A stretch of DNA of 64,000 nt, taken from assembly GCA_029449235.1 (NCBI GenBank), contig JANATG010000007.1:2356001-2420000 (forward strand), in the 5' to 3' direction. The notes under the pieces are model-generated. The model had not been told where the DNA came from, ran no database searches, and saw only the letters and a list, made by a program, of their open reading frames with translations. This document shows, in pieces, positions 1 to 13,117 of this stretch. Every line of letters begins with the position of its first letter. Within the stretch, counting starts at the first letter, position 1. This DNA comes from Linnemannia schmuckeri (lineage: Eukaryota; Mortierellomycota; Mortierellomycetes; Mortierellales; Mortierellaceae). The position numbers and the translations under genes are program-made.

Positions 1-3000
1 AAAAATAACATCATGTATCACGTTGACAAAAGGGGAAAAAAACGCGACAAGGGTTTGGTGAGATCGCAGTTCGAACCTCTTTTTCGCGACTGACATTGCG
101 CACTCTTTGTTTCGTTTGGTCTCATAATGGGTAAGGACGAGGGGGAGGGTAGCACTCAATATTTTCTTAGCCTATGAGAGATGCCCTCCCTACCATACCC
201 CTAGAGCGAACTTTTCCACTGCCTCGTTTTTTCAGTTTTAGCGAGTCGATTCTCGATTGCTGCTCCCTACCTCTTTACATTTTTTTTAACAAGCAAAGAC
301 TAAAAATAAACAGAATTTCGCGTTGCGCGAAAAAAATAAGAAAGAGAAAGAGCGCGCAGGCTATTATGAAATAGCATCGCTTTTTGAGCAGTGGGAGAAA
401 TTCGGCCTTTTGGAGTTAGGTTAGTTAATTAGCAGTTGAGCGAAAGGAACTCTATAGGTCGCTCTGCATCGTCTTATCCTATCCTTTTGATTTATTCATG
501 CGAGAGAAAAACGCGTGGGAGGGTCTCTCCTTCACTTGATTTTTGTGTTTCTGTAAACAAAATTAGAAAGGGGTAAGGAGGAGGAGGGACGTTCTCTTTC
601 TATTCTTGTTGATGTCTAGATCTGTGTTTATCATCCCTTAGTGTACCCATTTGAAAGAACGGAAACAAAGGGTGTGGCAGGGTAAGAAAAAAGTAAAAAG
701 GAAAAGAGATGGGCGGCGACACGATTTAAAATAACTGCAGGAACGCACCTAAAGAGGATGGGCAAGGAAAGAGAGACAGGTATCCAAAGGGGCGCGTGTT
801 TGTGCGAGACGAGGGCAGTGCAGCAATGTGAACGACGGTGAGAAAGGACGACCTGAAAACAAACAACGCAACATGAACATCACCACCCTTTTGCGGCGTT
901 GCTTTTCTTTTCTTTTTTCTACTCATGGGCACAGATAGAAGAATCATACATTTGCTTGTGATTTGTACATACCTGCTTACGTGCACCCCCGGGCCATAAC
1001 ATACAGACATACATACCATTTCTCTCGCACATACCTCTCTCTCCTTTGCTCGCTTCCTCGGGCATATCCCCCTCTCCTTCTTTCACCCATCCATTCCCCT
1101 CCTTCCCGCTTACCTTTAAACACACAGACTGGACTGAAAATGTGCACATCCCAAAAATAGATAAACCTTAGTGACCTCTGTAATTAGTTTACTCACTCCT
1201 CATTGGTCCATCTCAATTTGATGTTTTACTTTTTACTTTTTTTTGCACTCCACAAAGCAACATACCCAGGCACCACCCTCCCTAAACGAAAAATGCTATC
1301 AGTCTCTAAGTGATGGTGTTTGGACGGAGTGTGAGTTTGTCTCGTAAGAAGTAGGACAAGGGATAGAGCATGCAACAAGGGATGTTACCGAAGTAAAATG
1401 GTGAAAATGGGCACGTTTTACATAACGATGGCATTGGGGTGTATGGACATATACAGTGGGGTCAGACTATCACAGCACAGCACAGAACGAACCCGGTGGT
1501 TACTCCGTCAAAATTTATTATATCCCCTCACCCTTTCTTTCCTGCCTTCGTATTAGCTATCACCCTCCTTTTACATGACGTTGTTCATTCCGAATGAGAT
1601 CTCTTTGGGACCCCCCAAAAAAAGTCAAACTGGTGCATGCACAATACATTGGCGTGGTATATGTTTGACGATGATGGTTGGTCGGCTTTGGCTTGCCTTC
1701 TTCCCAGACATGATCAATTTAAAAAATGCATGTCCTGCATACAGCCTGCCTACGATTACAATCGCAATTTCCGTTGTAGAAAGCGAAAGAGGGACAGGAA
1801 AAGAATAGGTTGGTTATCAAGCCTAACTTAGTCAGGTTAATGAGAATAGGTGTGGCGGAGAAGAATAAGAAAAAGAGGCCAAAGTATGAAAAAACCTCCA
1901 GGCGATCTGGGTTTTTTTGAGCATGGGCTATCTTTTCTTGACTTTCTTCATTCCTCGTTTATTCCAAGGAACAAAAGGAACAGAACAGCCAAGCTGGGGT
2001 TTATTTATCACGAAATGAGCACTGTAAAGCCGGATCAAGGCAAGGTAAGACAAAAGGGGACGCGACTTTGTTCAAGTTACAGAGTGGTATATAGAGAGCA
2101 GTAGCAAAGAGAACAGTGAGGGTTCATTTACCTATCTTTAGGGCTGACGAGTGGTCCTGTAACGAGAGAGAAATCGTTGGACCCAAAAGAAAAGTGTGAA
2201 GAACGGAAATCTTATGGAAATCGAACAAAAAACCTTTCGAACTGGCAGTAAGAGGTGGAACTGTTGCACAAAGAAAGAGGGATAGGAATGTTTTTCATTT
2301 TCTTGACGTGAGAGCCATAAGCCAGAGCCAGAGCCATGAGATGGGAGCACCATGAGAGCCAATCCTGCCATGATAAATGAATGTAAGAGGGGGAGAGAGA
2401 GACGAGGGATCCTTCAGTAGATTGGTGGCAAGGAAAAATGACAGGGGAACACGAGAAAGGGAAGTAATTTCCCCGTTGGCAACATACAGCGACGAACAAG
2501 GAACCTGTTCACTTTGTTGTTTGGCATGGAGATGCAGGGGAGTGTGGGTGGTTCTACGTAACGCTAGCCATTATTTTTCGACAACCGTGACTATGGAGCA
2601 CGACAGACACGACAGTGGACCATTGGCTAGTCTCGATTGTCTGGATACCCATGCACCGTTAAGATGAAAGGAAAGAAAGGAGAATATATTTCATATGGAG
2701 TGGAGAGTGCTGTATGTGTATGCTGTATGTGTGCTTACAAGGTTTGGGTTTCCCTTTGTCTGCCTTTGCCTTTGGTTGGGATAATGAGGCTCTCAATTGA
2801 ATGAATAGCGACGGTCCACCGTCCTATTTTTATTTCCTTTCAAAATTATTTTCCGTCCGCTCACTTCACTTCAACCGTCCCTTTTTCTGTGCTGGACCAC
2901 AGAAAGGAAAAAAGTGTGAGCAGAAGCACACACACACACAGATACACTCATCTCCATCATCATCTTTACCTCCTCCACCATCGCTCTCCATCATCTTCTC

Positions 3001-3601
3001 TTTTCTCTCTTTTCTTTTTTCTTGTCATCATCATCTCCCTCTTAACGACCCACTCCCTTCTCTTTCTCTATTATACCTCCTCTTCCTCCTCCTCCTCCTT
3101 TCCTTGGTAAACGCCTTCTCTTCACTATTTTCAGCGTAGACACGTCTTACTTTTCTATTCACAGCCCACTCTAACAAGTGTCTCGCCATATCCATATCCA
3201 TACCCTACTTTTCTGCCTACATCCTCACCGCCACCTGGGAAGATCTCTTTCTGTCTTCTCTTTCTACAACCAGCCCTCTCATCCTCCTCCTCCTCCTTAC
3301 TTCATATATATCCGTGCCTGAACTCCTTCTCCCTCGCCACTTCTTTCTTCTTTCTTTCTCACACTCTTTTGCATTTTCACCCTCGCTTTTCTTATACCAT
3401 TCTGTATCGAAAGAGTTCCTGTCCTTATCCTCTCTTACTCTCTCGTTCTACTGTCTCCTCTTCCAGATTTGCCACTATCACCGCCACCACTACCAACCCA
3501 ACCCTCACTTTCGCACTAACACCAGCAATATTATACCAACAATAATCGCCAACAACTAATACCAACAATCACCCCGACGACCAACAACTACACAACACAA
3601 C
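1..3601. other. Left-edge intergenic region
   Basis: No open frame here looks coding: all are short, low in complexity and without a recognisable domain. The stretch has several A- and T-rich homopolymer runs. From about 2930 to 3600 the + strand becomes strongly pyrimidine-rich, with TC-rich blocks, a TATA-like TCATATATATC near 3301-3311, and an AAC/ACA-rich stretch just before the ATG at 3602. That pattern repeats upstream of other genes in this window, so 2.9-3.6 kb is probably the promoter and leader of the chitin synthase. I see nothing else supportable in 1-2900. Confidence 0.5.
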
Positions 3602-6600
3602 ATGTCGGGAAGACCAAGCGGTGTAGGGAACAGACCCGGGGGTCCCGGAGTCCGTCGCGGCGCAACACTGTCCCGCGGCAAGACCCTCTCCCGCCCAGAC
3701 CGATTCCAAACCCCCGAGACCATGTTCAAGAAGCGTAAAGAGAACGAACCAGCTTCATGCTGGGTGGTCTGCTCGCGTATCACAACCTGTTGGGCCTTAC
3801 CACCGTTCATGCGCATGTGCGGCATCCACGACAAACCCGTCCAGCAGGCCTGGAGAGAGAAGGTGACACTTTGTGTCATTATTATGTTTATTGGAGGCAT
3901 GGTCGCCTTCTTGACTATCGGATTCTCGTCGATTCTTTGCCCTGAGAACCAGCGGCAAGGTGCTCAGTCCTTCTTGCGTTATGAGAGTACCGCAGGTATG
4001 TTTTCTTTGTCTCGCCTTTTGTCTTTGTTTTTTTATTTGACTTTCGTTGCTCAGGAACACACACCGTCGGGGATCTAAAATATCACCAAGGATGAACAAC
4101 AACGACAACAAGCGGCAACGACAACGAGAACTGGAATTTGATATAAAGAAACGCACAAACACACAGGGGAAAGAAAGGGAAAAGGAAACACAGAAAGTCA
4201 AGCAGACAAAAGACAAGAGGTCTTGCATAATGAGACAGGAGAGGTAAGAGGATGAAGAACGGAAAAGAGGGGAAGGAACACAAACAAACAAGCAAACGAA
4301 AGGAAATAAGATAGAAACATCACCCTTTTTTGAAACCGGTGTGCAGGATGGTTATACAGTGGTTTCTACACCCACCATAACTTTCTGTCTCTTTATCATT
4401 CAGGTCTACACCCACACTACCCATCTTCCCTCTTTTTCATCTCTTTTCCTTTCCTTTCCTTTCCTTTCCTTTCCCCCATTTTCACCTGCACAACGATCTT
4501 TATTTTTCGATCACAACAAACAACAAACAATAGAACCACTCTCAACCCGAACAAAGTTTTCTTTCATTTACAATCGTTGTTATGCCTGCTGGCCTGTTGA
4601 GAGCAAAATATTTCATTTCGTTTTTGCGACTGACAGGCAGTAGAGACATCGCTAATTGTGAGAGGTCATTTAGTGAGTGGAGAGCGTACGCACACCACTG
4701 AACATGCGCACATAAATAACGCCATTTCAGCATACAAAACAGGAACATCAAACTAAAAGCAGCAGCCAGGAGGGCAGAGTGAGGAAAGAGAAAGGATTGG
4801 CATATTTAGTGCATGCACTCTTACCACATCTTCAATTTCAGGAGTCGAATGGGCGTAGTAGAGAGGGACAGGAGGACAGGACAAAAGCGCTCGGACAAGC
4901 AGGGCATCCCAAACAACAGGAATGCTAAGATAACCTGGCAACGTGCTAACCTTTGGCTCTCATTACCCTTTCTATCTCCTCGAAAATAGCAAACGGACAG
5001 TTCGGTATCAATGGATTCACCTATGACTTTACACAGGGGATCTCGACATACCCGCAGGGGTTCAACTACACAGCGACGAAACCTGGTGGGGATATCAGCA
5101 ACCTCTTCCCAAAGTCAACCCCGAGCTGCAAAGACCTCTCTAGTGCCGCCGCCCGCTTCAACAACTGCGACCTCCAAATTGGAGGATGCGGCTATAATTT
5201 TACTATTGGTAGAGACGGCGCCGCGATGTACCAGCATTTCAAGATCCTTCCAAGCGCTCAACGGCAAAGGGCGGGATATGACTGGAACCAGATGGCCAAT
5301 TCTGAATTGAGGAATTATATGGTCATTGATGGAAATGTGCTGAACCTGGACCGGTATATGCGTCGGCACCCTAGAGCCTTGCCTGGAGACGAGATTGATT
5401 TCGTGATTCGTACGGTGTTGAATTCCGGTTACCCGCAAGGAGGCCGAGATGCGACCAAGTTGTTCTTCCGTCGTGATTCTCTCAAGCGCTCGGCCACCTG
5501 TATGGTAGAGCAGTTTGGCGCAGGATTCATCGATAAGGCCACGCCTGGTTGTTTTGCTGCCGATCTGTACATGTATGTCTCGTTGACGGTCGTCTTGGGT
5601 ATTGTCGTCTCGCGATTCATCATGGCCACGCTCTTTGACTGGTTCCTCTCGGCGAAGCTGGCCAGACCCCCACCTAAGAACAAGGTCCATACCATGGCCT
5701 CGGCTGCCTCCTCTAGCTCGACTGTTGTCGCCCCTGGCCCCGGAGCTGTCGCTGCTGGTGCTGCCGCTGGTGCTGGTGGCGCTGCTTTGTCCCGAACCCC
5801 GACTGGTGCCAGTATTGCCGGCGGAAATGTCCAGGAACTCCACACGATCCTCTTGGTCACCTGTTACTCTGAAGGAGAGTCCTCTCTCCGGACGACGATC
5901 GAGTCCCTGGCTGCGACCGAGTACCCTGACAACAAGAAGCTGCTGTTCATTATCTGTGACGGTATCATTACAGGATCTGGAAACGACCGTTCTACTCCCG
6001 ACATTTGTGCCAGTTTGATGGAACTCGACCCTGCCTTTGACTCTGAACCTACGCCTCAGTCCTATATCGCCGTCGCTGCAGGATCGAAGCAACACAACCG
6101 AGCCAAGGTCTATGCAGGATATTTCCGGTGGAAGAACCGTCGTGTCCCCACGGTGTTGATTGTCAAGTGCGGAAACGAGGAGGAGCACGAGAAGCCCAAG
6201 GCCGGAAATCGTGGCAAGCGTGATTCCCAGTTGATCCTGATGAACTTTTTCTCCCGTGTTACCTATAACGACCGTATGACGCCTCTGGATTACGAACTCT
6301 TCCGCAAGATTCAGCATCTGATGCAGGTCACCCCGGACAGGTTTGAGATTGTACTCATGGTCGATGCCGATACCAAGGTCTACCCGTCCTCGCTCCGTCT
6401 GCTCATAAACTGTATCAACAACGACCCGCTGATTATGGGACTCTGTGGTGAGACCAAGATTGCCAACAAGCGTCAGTCGTGGGTGACAGCCATCCAGGTC
6501 TTTGAGTACTATATCTCTCATCATCTCGGAAAGGGATTTGAGTCCGTCTTCGGAGGAGTCACCTGTCTGCCTGGATGTTTCTGTATGTACCGCCTCAAGG

Positions 6601-7772
6601 CCCGCAAGGGCGACGACTGGATCCCGATTATTACCAAGCCCGAAATTGTCCAGGAATATGCCCAGAATGTGGTCGAGACCTTGCATCAAAAGAACTTGTT
6701 GCTGCTTGGAGAGGATCGTTTCCTGACGACGTTGATGCTCCGCAACTTCCCTCACCGAAAGATGATGTTCATGCCCCAAGCTATCTGCAAGACTGTCGTC
6801 CCCGATGAGTTTAACGTCCTCCTCTCCCAGCGTCGTCGTTGGATCAACTCGACCATCCACAACTTGTTGGAACTCGTCCTCGTCCGGAACTTGTGTGGAA
6901 CCTTCTGTTTCTCGATGCAGTTTGTCATCCTCATGGAGCTCATCGGAACCGTCGTCCTCCCTGTCGCCATGGTACTCATGTTGATCATGATTGTCCAGTT
7001 GTCCACTATCACCTTCACCACCATTGTCCAAGCCGTGCCCCTGATCCTCCTCGTCTTTGTCCTAACCATGCCCGCGATCCTGATTCTCATCACCACCCGC
7101 AAGCTGATCTACATTTCCTGGATGTTTATCTACCTCCTCGCCCTCCCTGTCTGGAACTTCATCCTCCCTCTCTACGCCTACTGGCATTTCGACGACTTCT
7201 CTTGGGGAGAGACTCGTAAAGTCGCCGGAGAAGCCAAGGGAGAAGCCCACGGAAACGCCGACGGAATCTTTGATGCCTCCAAGGTCCCCCTCAAACGCTG
7301 GGATGACTACGAGAAGGCTCGTGTCCGTCAAGTCAAACGTGTCGAACGTGCCGAACGTCAACGTGCTCAAGGATCCCCTTATGCTCGGTCGCAGGGCGCT
7401 CCTAGTGTCTACACGGATGATAACGAGTCGGATATGTTAAGCGATTTGGGTCCTCAGCAGATGAACTATGATTATTCGGGACGACAGCTCATGGGTCCAC
7501 CGCTGGCCGGGAACCAGGGTCGTCCGCCTATGATGGGTATGGGTGGGTCCTCTCCACGGTTCGGACCTCCTTCTCCTAATCTGGGAGCTCCTATGGGTGG
7601 TGGGTGGAACAATGGACCGCCTTCCCCTGGTGGTCGCCCGGGAGGTCCTCCTTCGCCCAGTATGGGTGGACCTATGATGCCTCCTCCTATTAGCCCTGGC
7701 GGCATGCGGAGGAACCGGAATGGTCCTAATGATGGACCTGGATCCCCCGATTCCCCTCGTTCTCAGCACTAG
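3602..7772 (+). CDS. CHS3: Chitin synthase, division 2 (class IV, Chs3-like)
   Basis: Two exons, 3602-3995 and 4990-7772, joined across a 994-bp GT-AG intron. The split alanine codon restores the frame, giving 1058 aa. The enzyme polymerises UDP-GlcNAc into wall chitin at the plasma membrane. An N-terminal TM helix lies at about residues 89-110 and a second at about 323-345. The GT2 catalytic core follows: a GES-containing start, DAD at about 590-592, EDR at about 706-708 and the product-binding QRRRW at 745-749, so all signature motifs are present. A cluster of C-terminal TM helices (about 770-860) precedes a basic linker and a Pro/Gly/Met-rich tail of roughly 100 residues. The N-terminal CW..CSR / AWREK region matches class IV enzymes and there is no myosin motor, which argues against classes V/VII. 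The start has a clean A-rich context. A long ORF on the opposite strand is a shadow. Confidence 0.93.
3996..4989 (+). other. Long intron of the chitin synthase gene
   Basis: The donor is GTATGT at 3996 and the acceptor AAATAG ends at 4989. A TGCTAAC branch-point-like motif sits about 40 nt before the acceptor. It is much longer than most other introns in the window (about 90-460 nt). It carries a TTTCC pentamer microsatellite at about 4443-4475. No extra exon with a plausible chitin-synthase segment is visible in any frame. Confidence 0.75.
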
Positions 7773-8764
7773 ACATCCTTTTTTCACTTGTTTCATTCTT
7801 TTCCTTTTCCTCCATTTTCGGGATCCTTTGTTCCGACGATAAAAAACATTCATTCATATAGTCTTTCTTTTTCTCTTTCACTCTCTCTCTCTCGCTCTCC
7901 ACACACTCTCTCTCTCGCTCTCCACACTCTCACAAAAACACAAAGTAGTTCACCTTGTTTTCCTCTTTTCCACACCTTGTACAACACAACATAAATAACC
8001 AACAACCAAAATAAATTACTCTTTCCCAAAAGAAAAAAAGAAACAAAACGACAATAGCAAAAGGCCAACAAGAAGAACAACAATAACAGGGACAAAGAGT
8101 TGATATTTCCTTTGCCAAATTATTTATCCCATACACACAAACACATCTTACGAGTGAAAAAGAAAAATAAGCGAATGGACAAGCATTTGGCTACTTTTGG
8201 AGGCAGATTCGTATGAAGTTCGAAACCGATTATGTTGGTGGCGACGATGATGATGGTGATGGTGGTGATGATGGTGGTAGGTTTGGTGGGAGAACCCTGT
8301 ACCGAAGCGATAAACAGATCCTGACGCAGAAGCGCACATATGTCGAAGAGTCGAAAAAAAAAAAGGATGCATCGTTTGATTATTTTAGTGCCCTGTGGAC
8401 GGGAGCATGAGAGGAAAAGAAGGAAGGGAGGAAGAGGGGAGAGGGGTTTATTAAATAAGTTTACAAGCAGGAGGCGGTGTTGCATGTTTTTAGTGTGGAA
8501 GAAGGAGTGAGGGGAGAGATGATGATGGTTATGAATGTGAGGAAGGAGGGGTAAGGTATGGAAGAGATAAGTGAGCAAAGTGGCCACGAGAAAAAAGGGA
8601 GGGTAGAGAAAGGTGTCAAGCAAACTCAAAAAAAAAGGTAAACAAGAGCAGAGAGCACTTTCTGCCTCGTTTTTGTTTTTCTTGTTTGCTCTTTTGGTCC
8701 GGGTATGTCTACAGGAGGGAGGGGGTGGGGAAGAGGACGCCAATGTTGTTAAGATGGAGGACTA
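7773..8764. other. Convergent 3' spacer
   Basis: This lies between the stop codons of two converging genes. TC dinucleotide-rich tracts at about 7865-7925 are followed by A-rich sequence. The 207-aa minus-strand frame here is low in complexity and is rejected. Both transcripts must end in this interval; no distinct terminator can be picked out by eye. Confidence 0.5.
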
Positions 8765-9487
8765 TTAAGCCTGTCGCCGCCCTCCAGAGCCATGGATGCT
8801 TCGTGGTGTCCGACCTCCAACCAATGGTCCAGACGTGGGCGAGACAGGGGATCGTGAACTTGCAAAATTGGCGGTATCTTGTGAAGGAAAAGCATTGGTG
8901 GTGGTTGAAATGGTAGGGAGCGGTGGTGGTGAGTAAGTGGACAATGGCGTTGGTGGGACTGCTGCTCGACTACCGTTGTCGTTGGTTTTGGGGGGAGGCG
9001 CGACAGAGACGGGTCGAGTGGCACGCGGGATGGGCGGAGGACTGGCCACTCCTGTAAGTCGTTCTGGCATTCCTCCTACTCCTGTTCCTGCTCCTGTGGA
9101 TGAGAAATTGTTGGTTGGTGACATTGAAGGATTATTGTTCGTATCAAACCCAAGATCAAAGTCATAGAATCCAGAAGGGGTCGAGGGCGCGACTGGGGGA
9201 GGAGGGCGGTAATAGGACGTCATATCCACCTCCGCATAATTGTCGCCTGCAGCAGGAGTTGTCGACTCTCCAGCAGCGTTAAGGATATTGCTGGTATTAT
9301 AGAAGCTGTTGGGTCGCGAGGGCAATGGAGGGACCGGGTGGTAGTAAGCACTGTTGGTGGGTGTCTGCGCTGGGTCTTGGTAGACAGACCCCATTGGACT
9401 ATGCAGTTGAATGGGGGGCAAGGGTCCGCTGTGAGGGGGGTTGGATTCTGCGCGAGAGTGTTCTCTTTGTTGTTGCTGCTGCTGTTT

Positions 9488-9555
<68 letters not shown>

Positions 9556-10723
9556 GGCGGGTTGGTGGTTGACGAGGGATGACTTTTGCGGGCTCGTTGT
9601 ATCGTCCTGCATGGTTATTATCTGTCGGGTTCAAGGGGATGGATTCTCGACCGTACTGCTGCTGCTGCTGCTGTGCCTGGAATGGATTCTGTTGTTGCTG
9701 CAGCTGGTGTTGCCGCAAGTTGTGTTGCATTGTAGAAGCCTGCAAACTCCTAGCAGCCATGATCTCGGAGAGCCCTTGACCAGGCGCAGAAGACGTCGAG
9801 GACCCGGCATGCTGTAACTCAATCTCGTCTTTGTCGCCCGGACCGCTCATACCACCGTCCATACCACCGTTAAGACTATTGTCGCTCTCTTTCCGACCCA
9901 CACCTCGCAACAATTCTTCGATAGGAGGCACCTGACGATAATACTCGAGGGGCGACTTTTTCGCAAACCATTCAGGTTGTTGCTGGTAGTACTGTTCCTG
10001 TTGTTGACGGTAGTCTTCTGAAAGACTCTCTCTATCACCACCCTTACCAATCATGCCTCGCTTTCCAGCGCCAACGCCGCCGCCCATACGAGAGCCCGCT
10101 CCTGTAGCTGCTCCTGCGGAAGCTGAAGCTGTAGCTGCTGTCCCAAGTCCGGACGATGAGAATCGTTGGTTATGAAGGATACGCCCACTGGCAAGGACAC
10201 TACTACTATTATCGTTCATCATACGCTGTTGCTGATACAGTTCCGCTTTATAGACCTCCTCCCCTCTCTGCTTCTTCCGCTTGTTCCTGACCACAAGCCC
10301 GGCAATCAACGCCAACACCACCGCAACACCTGCTGCGATTCCGACAATGACCCCCGTCCCTAGTCCACTTGTTCCTGTTGTTGAAGAAGGGTCTGCACTA
10401 CTGTTCCCCGGTACGACTGTCGTTGTAGGGTCGATTGTAGAAATGGTGGTGGTAGGTTCTACGACGGGTGGTGGGATAGTGCGGGTAGGGACTGTGGTAG
10501 AGGTGACTACTGGGGGAACAACAGGGGGCACGACAGAAGGTTTTGGTTTGACAGTGGTGGCTGTTGGTTTGGGTTTTGGTTTTGGTTTTGGTGTGGTTTC
10601 GACGGGTGGTGGAACTGCCACTGCTCGCTTCTTTTCTAGGTAGGAGGGGATGTCGTCGTTATTATTGTGGAGGAGGTGGAGGTGGTCATTGGTGGGACTC
10701 ATGATTCTGGCACGGGCTTCCAT
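8765..10723 (-). CDS. Single-pass membrane protein with polyQ cytoplasmic tail
   Basis: Unspliced, 652 aa from the ATG at 10723, which has a good context and begins MEARAR. The N-terminal 120 residues are Pro/Thr/Val-rich with a KPKPKP run, typical of an O-mannosylated wall-spanning segment. One TM helix follows at about 122-145 and then a basic RNKRKK stop-transfer. The cytoplasmic part is long, Gln/Ser/Pro-rich and apparently disordered. It includes a glutamine run encoded by more than 20 consecutive CAA codons (9488-9556), interrupted by one lysine, and ends with SPPP-type proline motifs. The layout resembles fungal wall-stress sensors or anchored adhesins (inference), but there is no WSC domain. 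No signal peptide follows this start. An in-frame start further upstream, around 11023, would add a hydrophobic leader, but that stretch is pyrimidine-rich like the UTRs here. An EKKR dibasic site at residues 30-33 could be a Kex2-type cut. Confidence 0.75.
9488..9556 (-). repeat. CAA trinucleotide repeat (polyglutamine tract)
   Basis: About 23 uninterrupted CAA codons on the minus strand (TTG on the plus strand), flanked by mixed CAG/CAA codons, inside the membrane-protein gene. Pure trinucleotide repeats of this kind are prone to slippage, so the length probably varies between strains. Confidence 0.9.
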
Positions 10724-13117
10724 CGTTATGGTTGTTGTTTGTTGATGAGAGAGGAGAGGGTATATTATTAGAGAGTGTGTGCACTTTTTATAAGAAGAAG
10801 GGGATGGGTGAATGAAGAAAGTAAGGGAAGAGGAGAGTGAGAAGCAGTTGTATGAGAGGAGAGAGGGAATGAGACGTGAGAGGAGAGGCAAGGAAGGATA
10901 GAGACGAGAAAGTAATGAAGAAGAGAGAGGAAGGAGAGAAAAGGGGATCGTTGAGGAGTCGGGTGATGGGAAAAGAAGAAGAAGAAAGAAGTAGAAGGAA
11001 GAAGAGAAGGAAGGCACTTGCATGCGGCCTATGAGAGGGAGCGCTTTGTTGTCCGACAAAGGAGGATAGCGAGGGAAGGAAGGAAGGAAGTAAGGAACGA
11101 GGCGAATGGGCGTACAGGCACGGGCATGTGTCTGTGTCTGTGTGTGGACATTTAAGTATATACTAGCGCCTCACTTGCAATTAAAAAATATGCGTGTGGT
11201 AGTACCGAGTACCGAGAGAATAGATGAAGAGAGGACAGGGGCACCACAAGGTTTTTTTTTATGGTATAGCATGTATCCACAGGAAACAAGAAACAAGGAA
11301 CAGCCAATATAGATACTAGAAATGTCAAACAAGGGATGGGAGTAAGATCGATCTCACTTTAACATGCAAGAAGGTACATTTGCAGGAAGAAGGGGCCATA
11401 TATTCATGTATTCGTGTATTAAAATGTCCATGAATGGATATGAGAGGGTGCACAGGTACACACGGGGCATGGAATGACGGGCACGGGTGTTTTAGAGAGA
11501 AAGGGGGAAAAGGAAGGAAGAGGACAAGACGGACTCACGGGCCACGGCATGGATAGGATCCAGAAAGGGGGGGGGTCAAGGCTCGAGAGGAATGAAAAAA
11601 GGGAGCATATGGCAGTCAGAGTCAATTGAGCATGTGCGGGCAGGATATGCAAGAGGCAAGACGGGTAGGGAACAAATCTCCTATCGAGGTGCTTTAGCGA
11701 GAAAGGTATTTAAGTCATGAGAAGAGAGAAAGAGAGAGAGAGGGCACTGGCCCTGTCCATCGAATGGTCAGTGACAAAGACGGAAAAAAAGAGGAAATGA
11801 AAAGTGAGTGTGAGCCCTAGTCACTGCACTGCTGATAGATCAAGAGAGAGAGAGAGAGAGGGAGAGAGAGAGAGAGGGAGAGAGAGAGAGAGAGGGAAAG
11901 AGAGAGACGGTGATCAGAAATCATCAGAGACGAAAAAAACTGCTGTAGGGGTAGTAGAGAAAACAAAGCGGGAGACGATCACAACGAACTGAGAAATAAA
12001 GTCACTGCATAAAGGAAAAGGAGGGTGCAAACTTCCTTCAAGCAAGCAGTTCGCTTTATTACTCTCTTGCTTTTCATTCATGCAACATAAGCAAAAGCAG
12101 GAGGACACTTCACTGATTCTAGGAACTAGAGAAATGAGCTTCTTAGCTGGGCTCAAATATGAAAAAGACCAGTGCAGGGTCCCCTTCCTTTTTTTTTTTT
12201 TTTTTTTTTTCTGCTTTTACTTTTTTAGGTTCACCTTTGTTTGGCCGTTGGGGAGAACTGGAGAGTGGGAGAGTTGAAAAAGAAGGAAATGCGTTCTAGG
12301 GCGCGTCATTCTCTTTGGTGGCCTTTCTTTCTTTAGAAAAAGCAAACTAAGTGCCAAAAAATGATTATATCATGCCGTCAGCATGGAGCAATTTGGTTTC
12401 GTTATCTCTCAAGAAGGTACCACCTCCACCTCCACTTTTTTTTACTCTTTACTACTACACCAAGTCAAGTAGCGACCATTAAATGGTATAATCATCATCA
12501 TCTCATTGCCTTACCACTGTTACCAGTGTGTAAATGTGTGTTTGTGTGTGTGTTTCCAGAGTAGCTACTTCCCGAATAAGGGTGTTACCACTGTCTGTCA
12601 AAGGGTTTCCCTCTTGCGGAAAGAAAAAAATTCGAGAGGAAAGTGATCAAATCGATGACAACCTTCTCACTATACCGACAACAGGCAGGTCTGACTCCAT
12701 AAAAAGGACGCCCGCTCCACTTCTTTCCTTCTCTTCTTCGCTTCCCTTCTTGACGTACTCTCTTCCCTTTTTTTTCCCCTTTTTTGCTTTTGCTCATTCA
12801 CACACATTCAGTTCACACTCCTTGTCGAGCACACAAACTCATTCACACTCTTTCGCCCTCTTTTTTCTTGTACATAACCCATTGTCACGTCTGCATTCAT
12901 AACTCACTCTTCTTTGTTCGTGCTTCAACCTTGTAAATATCAAAGGTAACCATGAGTGAGAGTCTCTTTTTGTGTTTCTGCTGAGACGCGTGTCAATTGC
13001 GTCCTGGTTTCTTCCTCACTCCGGACACTTGGCTCGGTGACACATATGCCTATCGTTCCTATCCCTTTCCCCTCTTAACGCGCCCTATGTTCACTTCGCC
13101 CCTTGGTGTCCTTAGCA
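10724..13117. promoter_or_regulatory. Divergent spacer with leaders of both flanking genes
   Basis: Positions 10724-11060 are AG-rich on the plus strand, hence CT-rich on the minus strand, and fit the leader of the membrane-protein gene. An AG microsatellite lies at about 11841-11908 and a T-run at about 12189-12210. Positions 12700-12945 are pyrimidine-rich and look like the tricalbin leader. A plausible leader intron runs 12946-13115 (donor GTAACC, acceptor CTTAG two bases before the ATG). It would remove an upstream out-of-frame ATG at 12952. No coding sequence is supported. Confidence 0.5.

Noticed and set aside
5115..7031. 638-aa open frame on the minus strand
   Set aside because: It lies antisense to the catalytic core of the chitin synthase. 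It is an effect of biased codon use there and shows no domain.
8120..8743. 207-aa minus-strand frame
   Set aside because: Low-complexity sequence in the convergent 3' spacer, with a His run from a GTG/ATG repeat and no domain.
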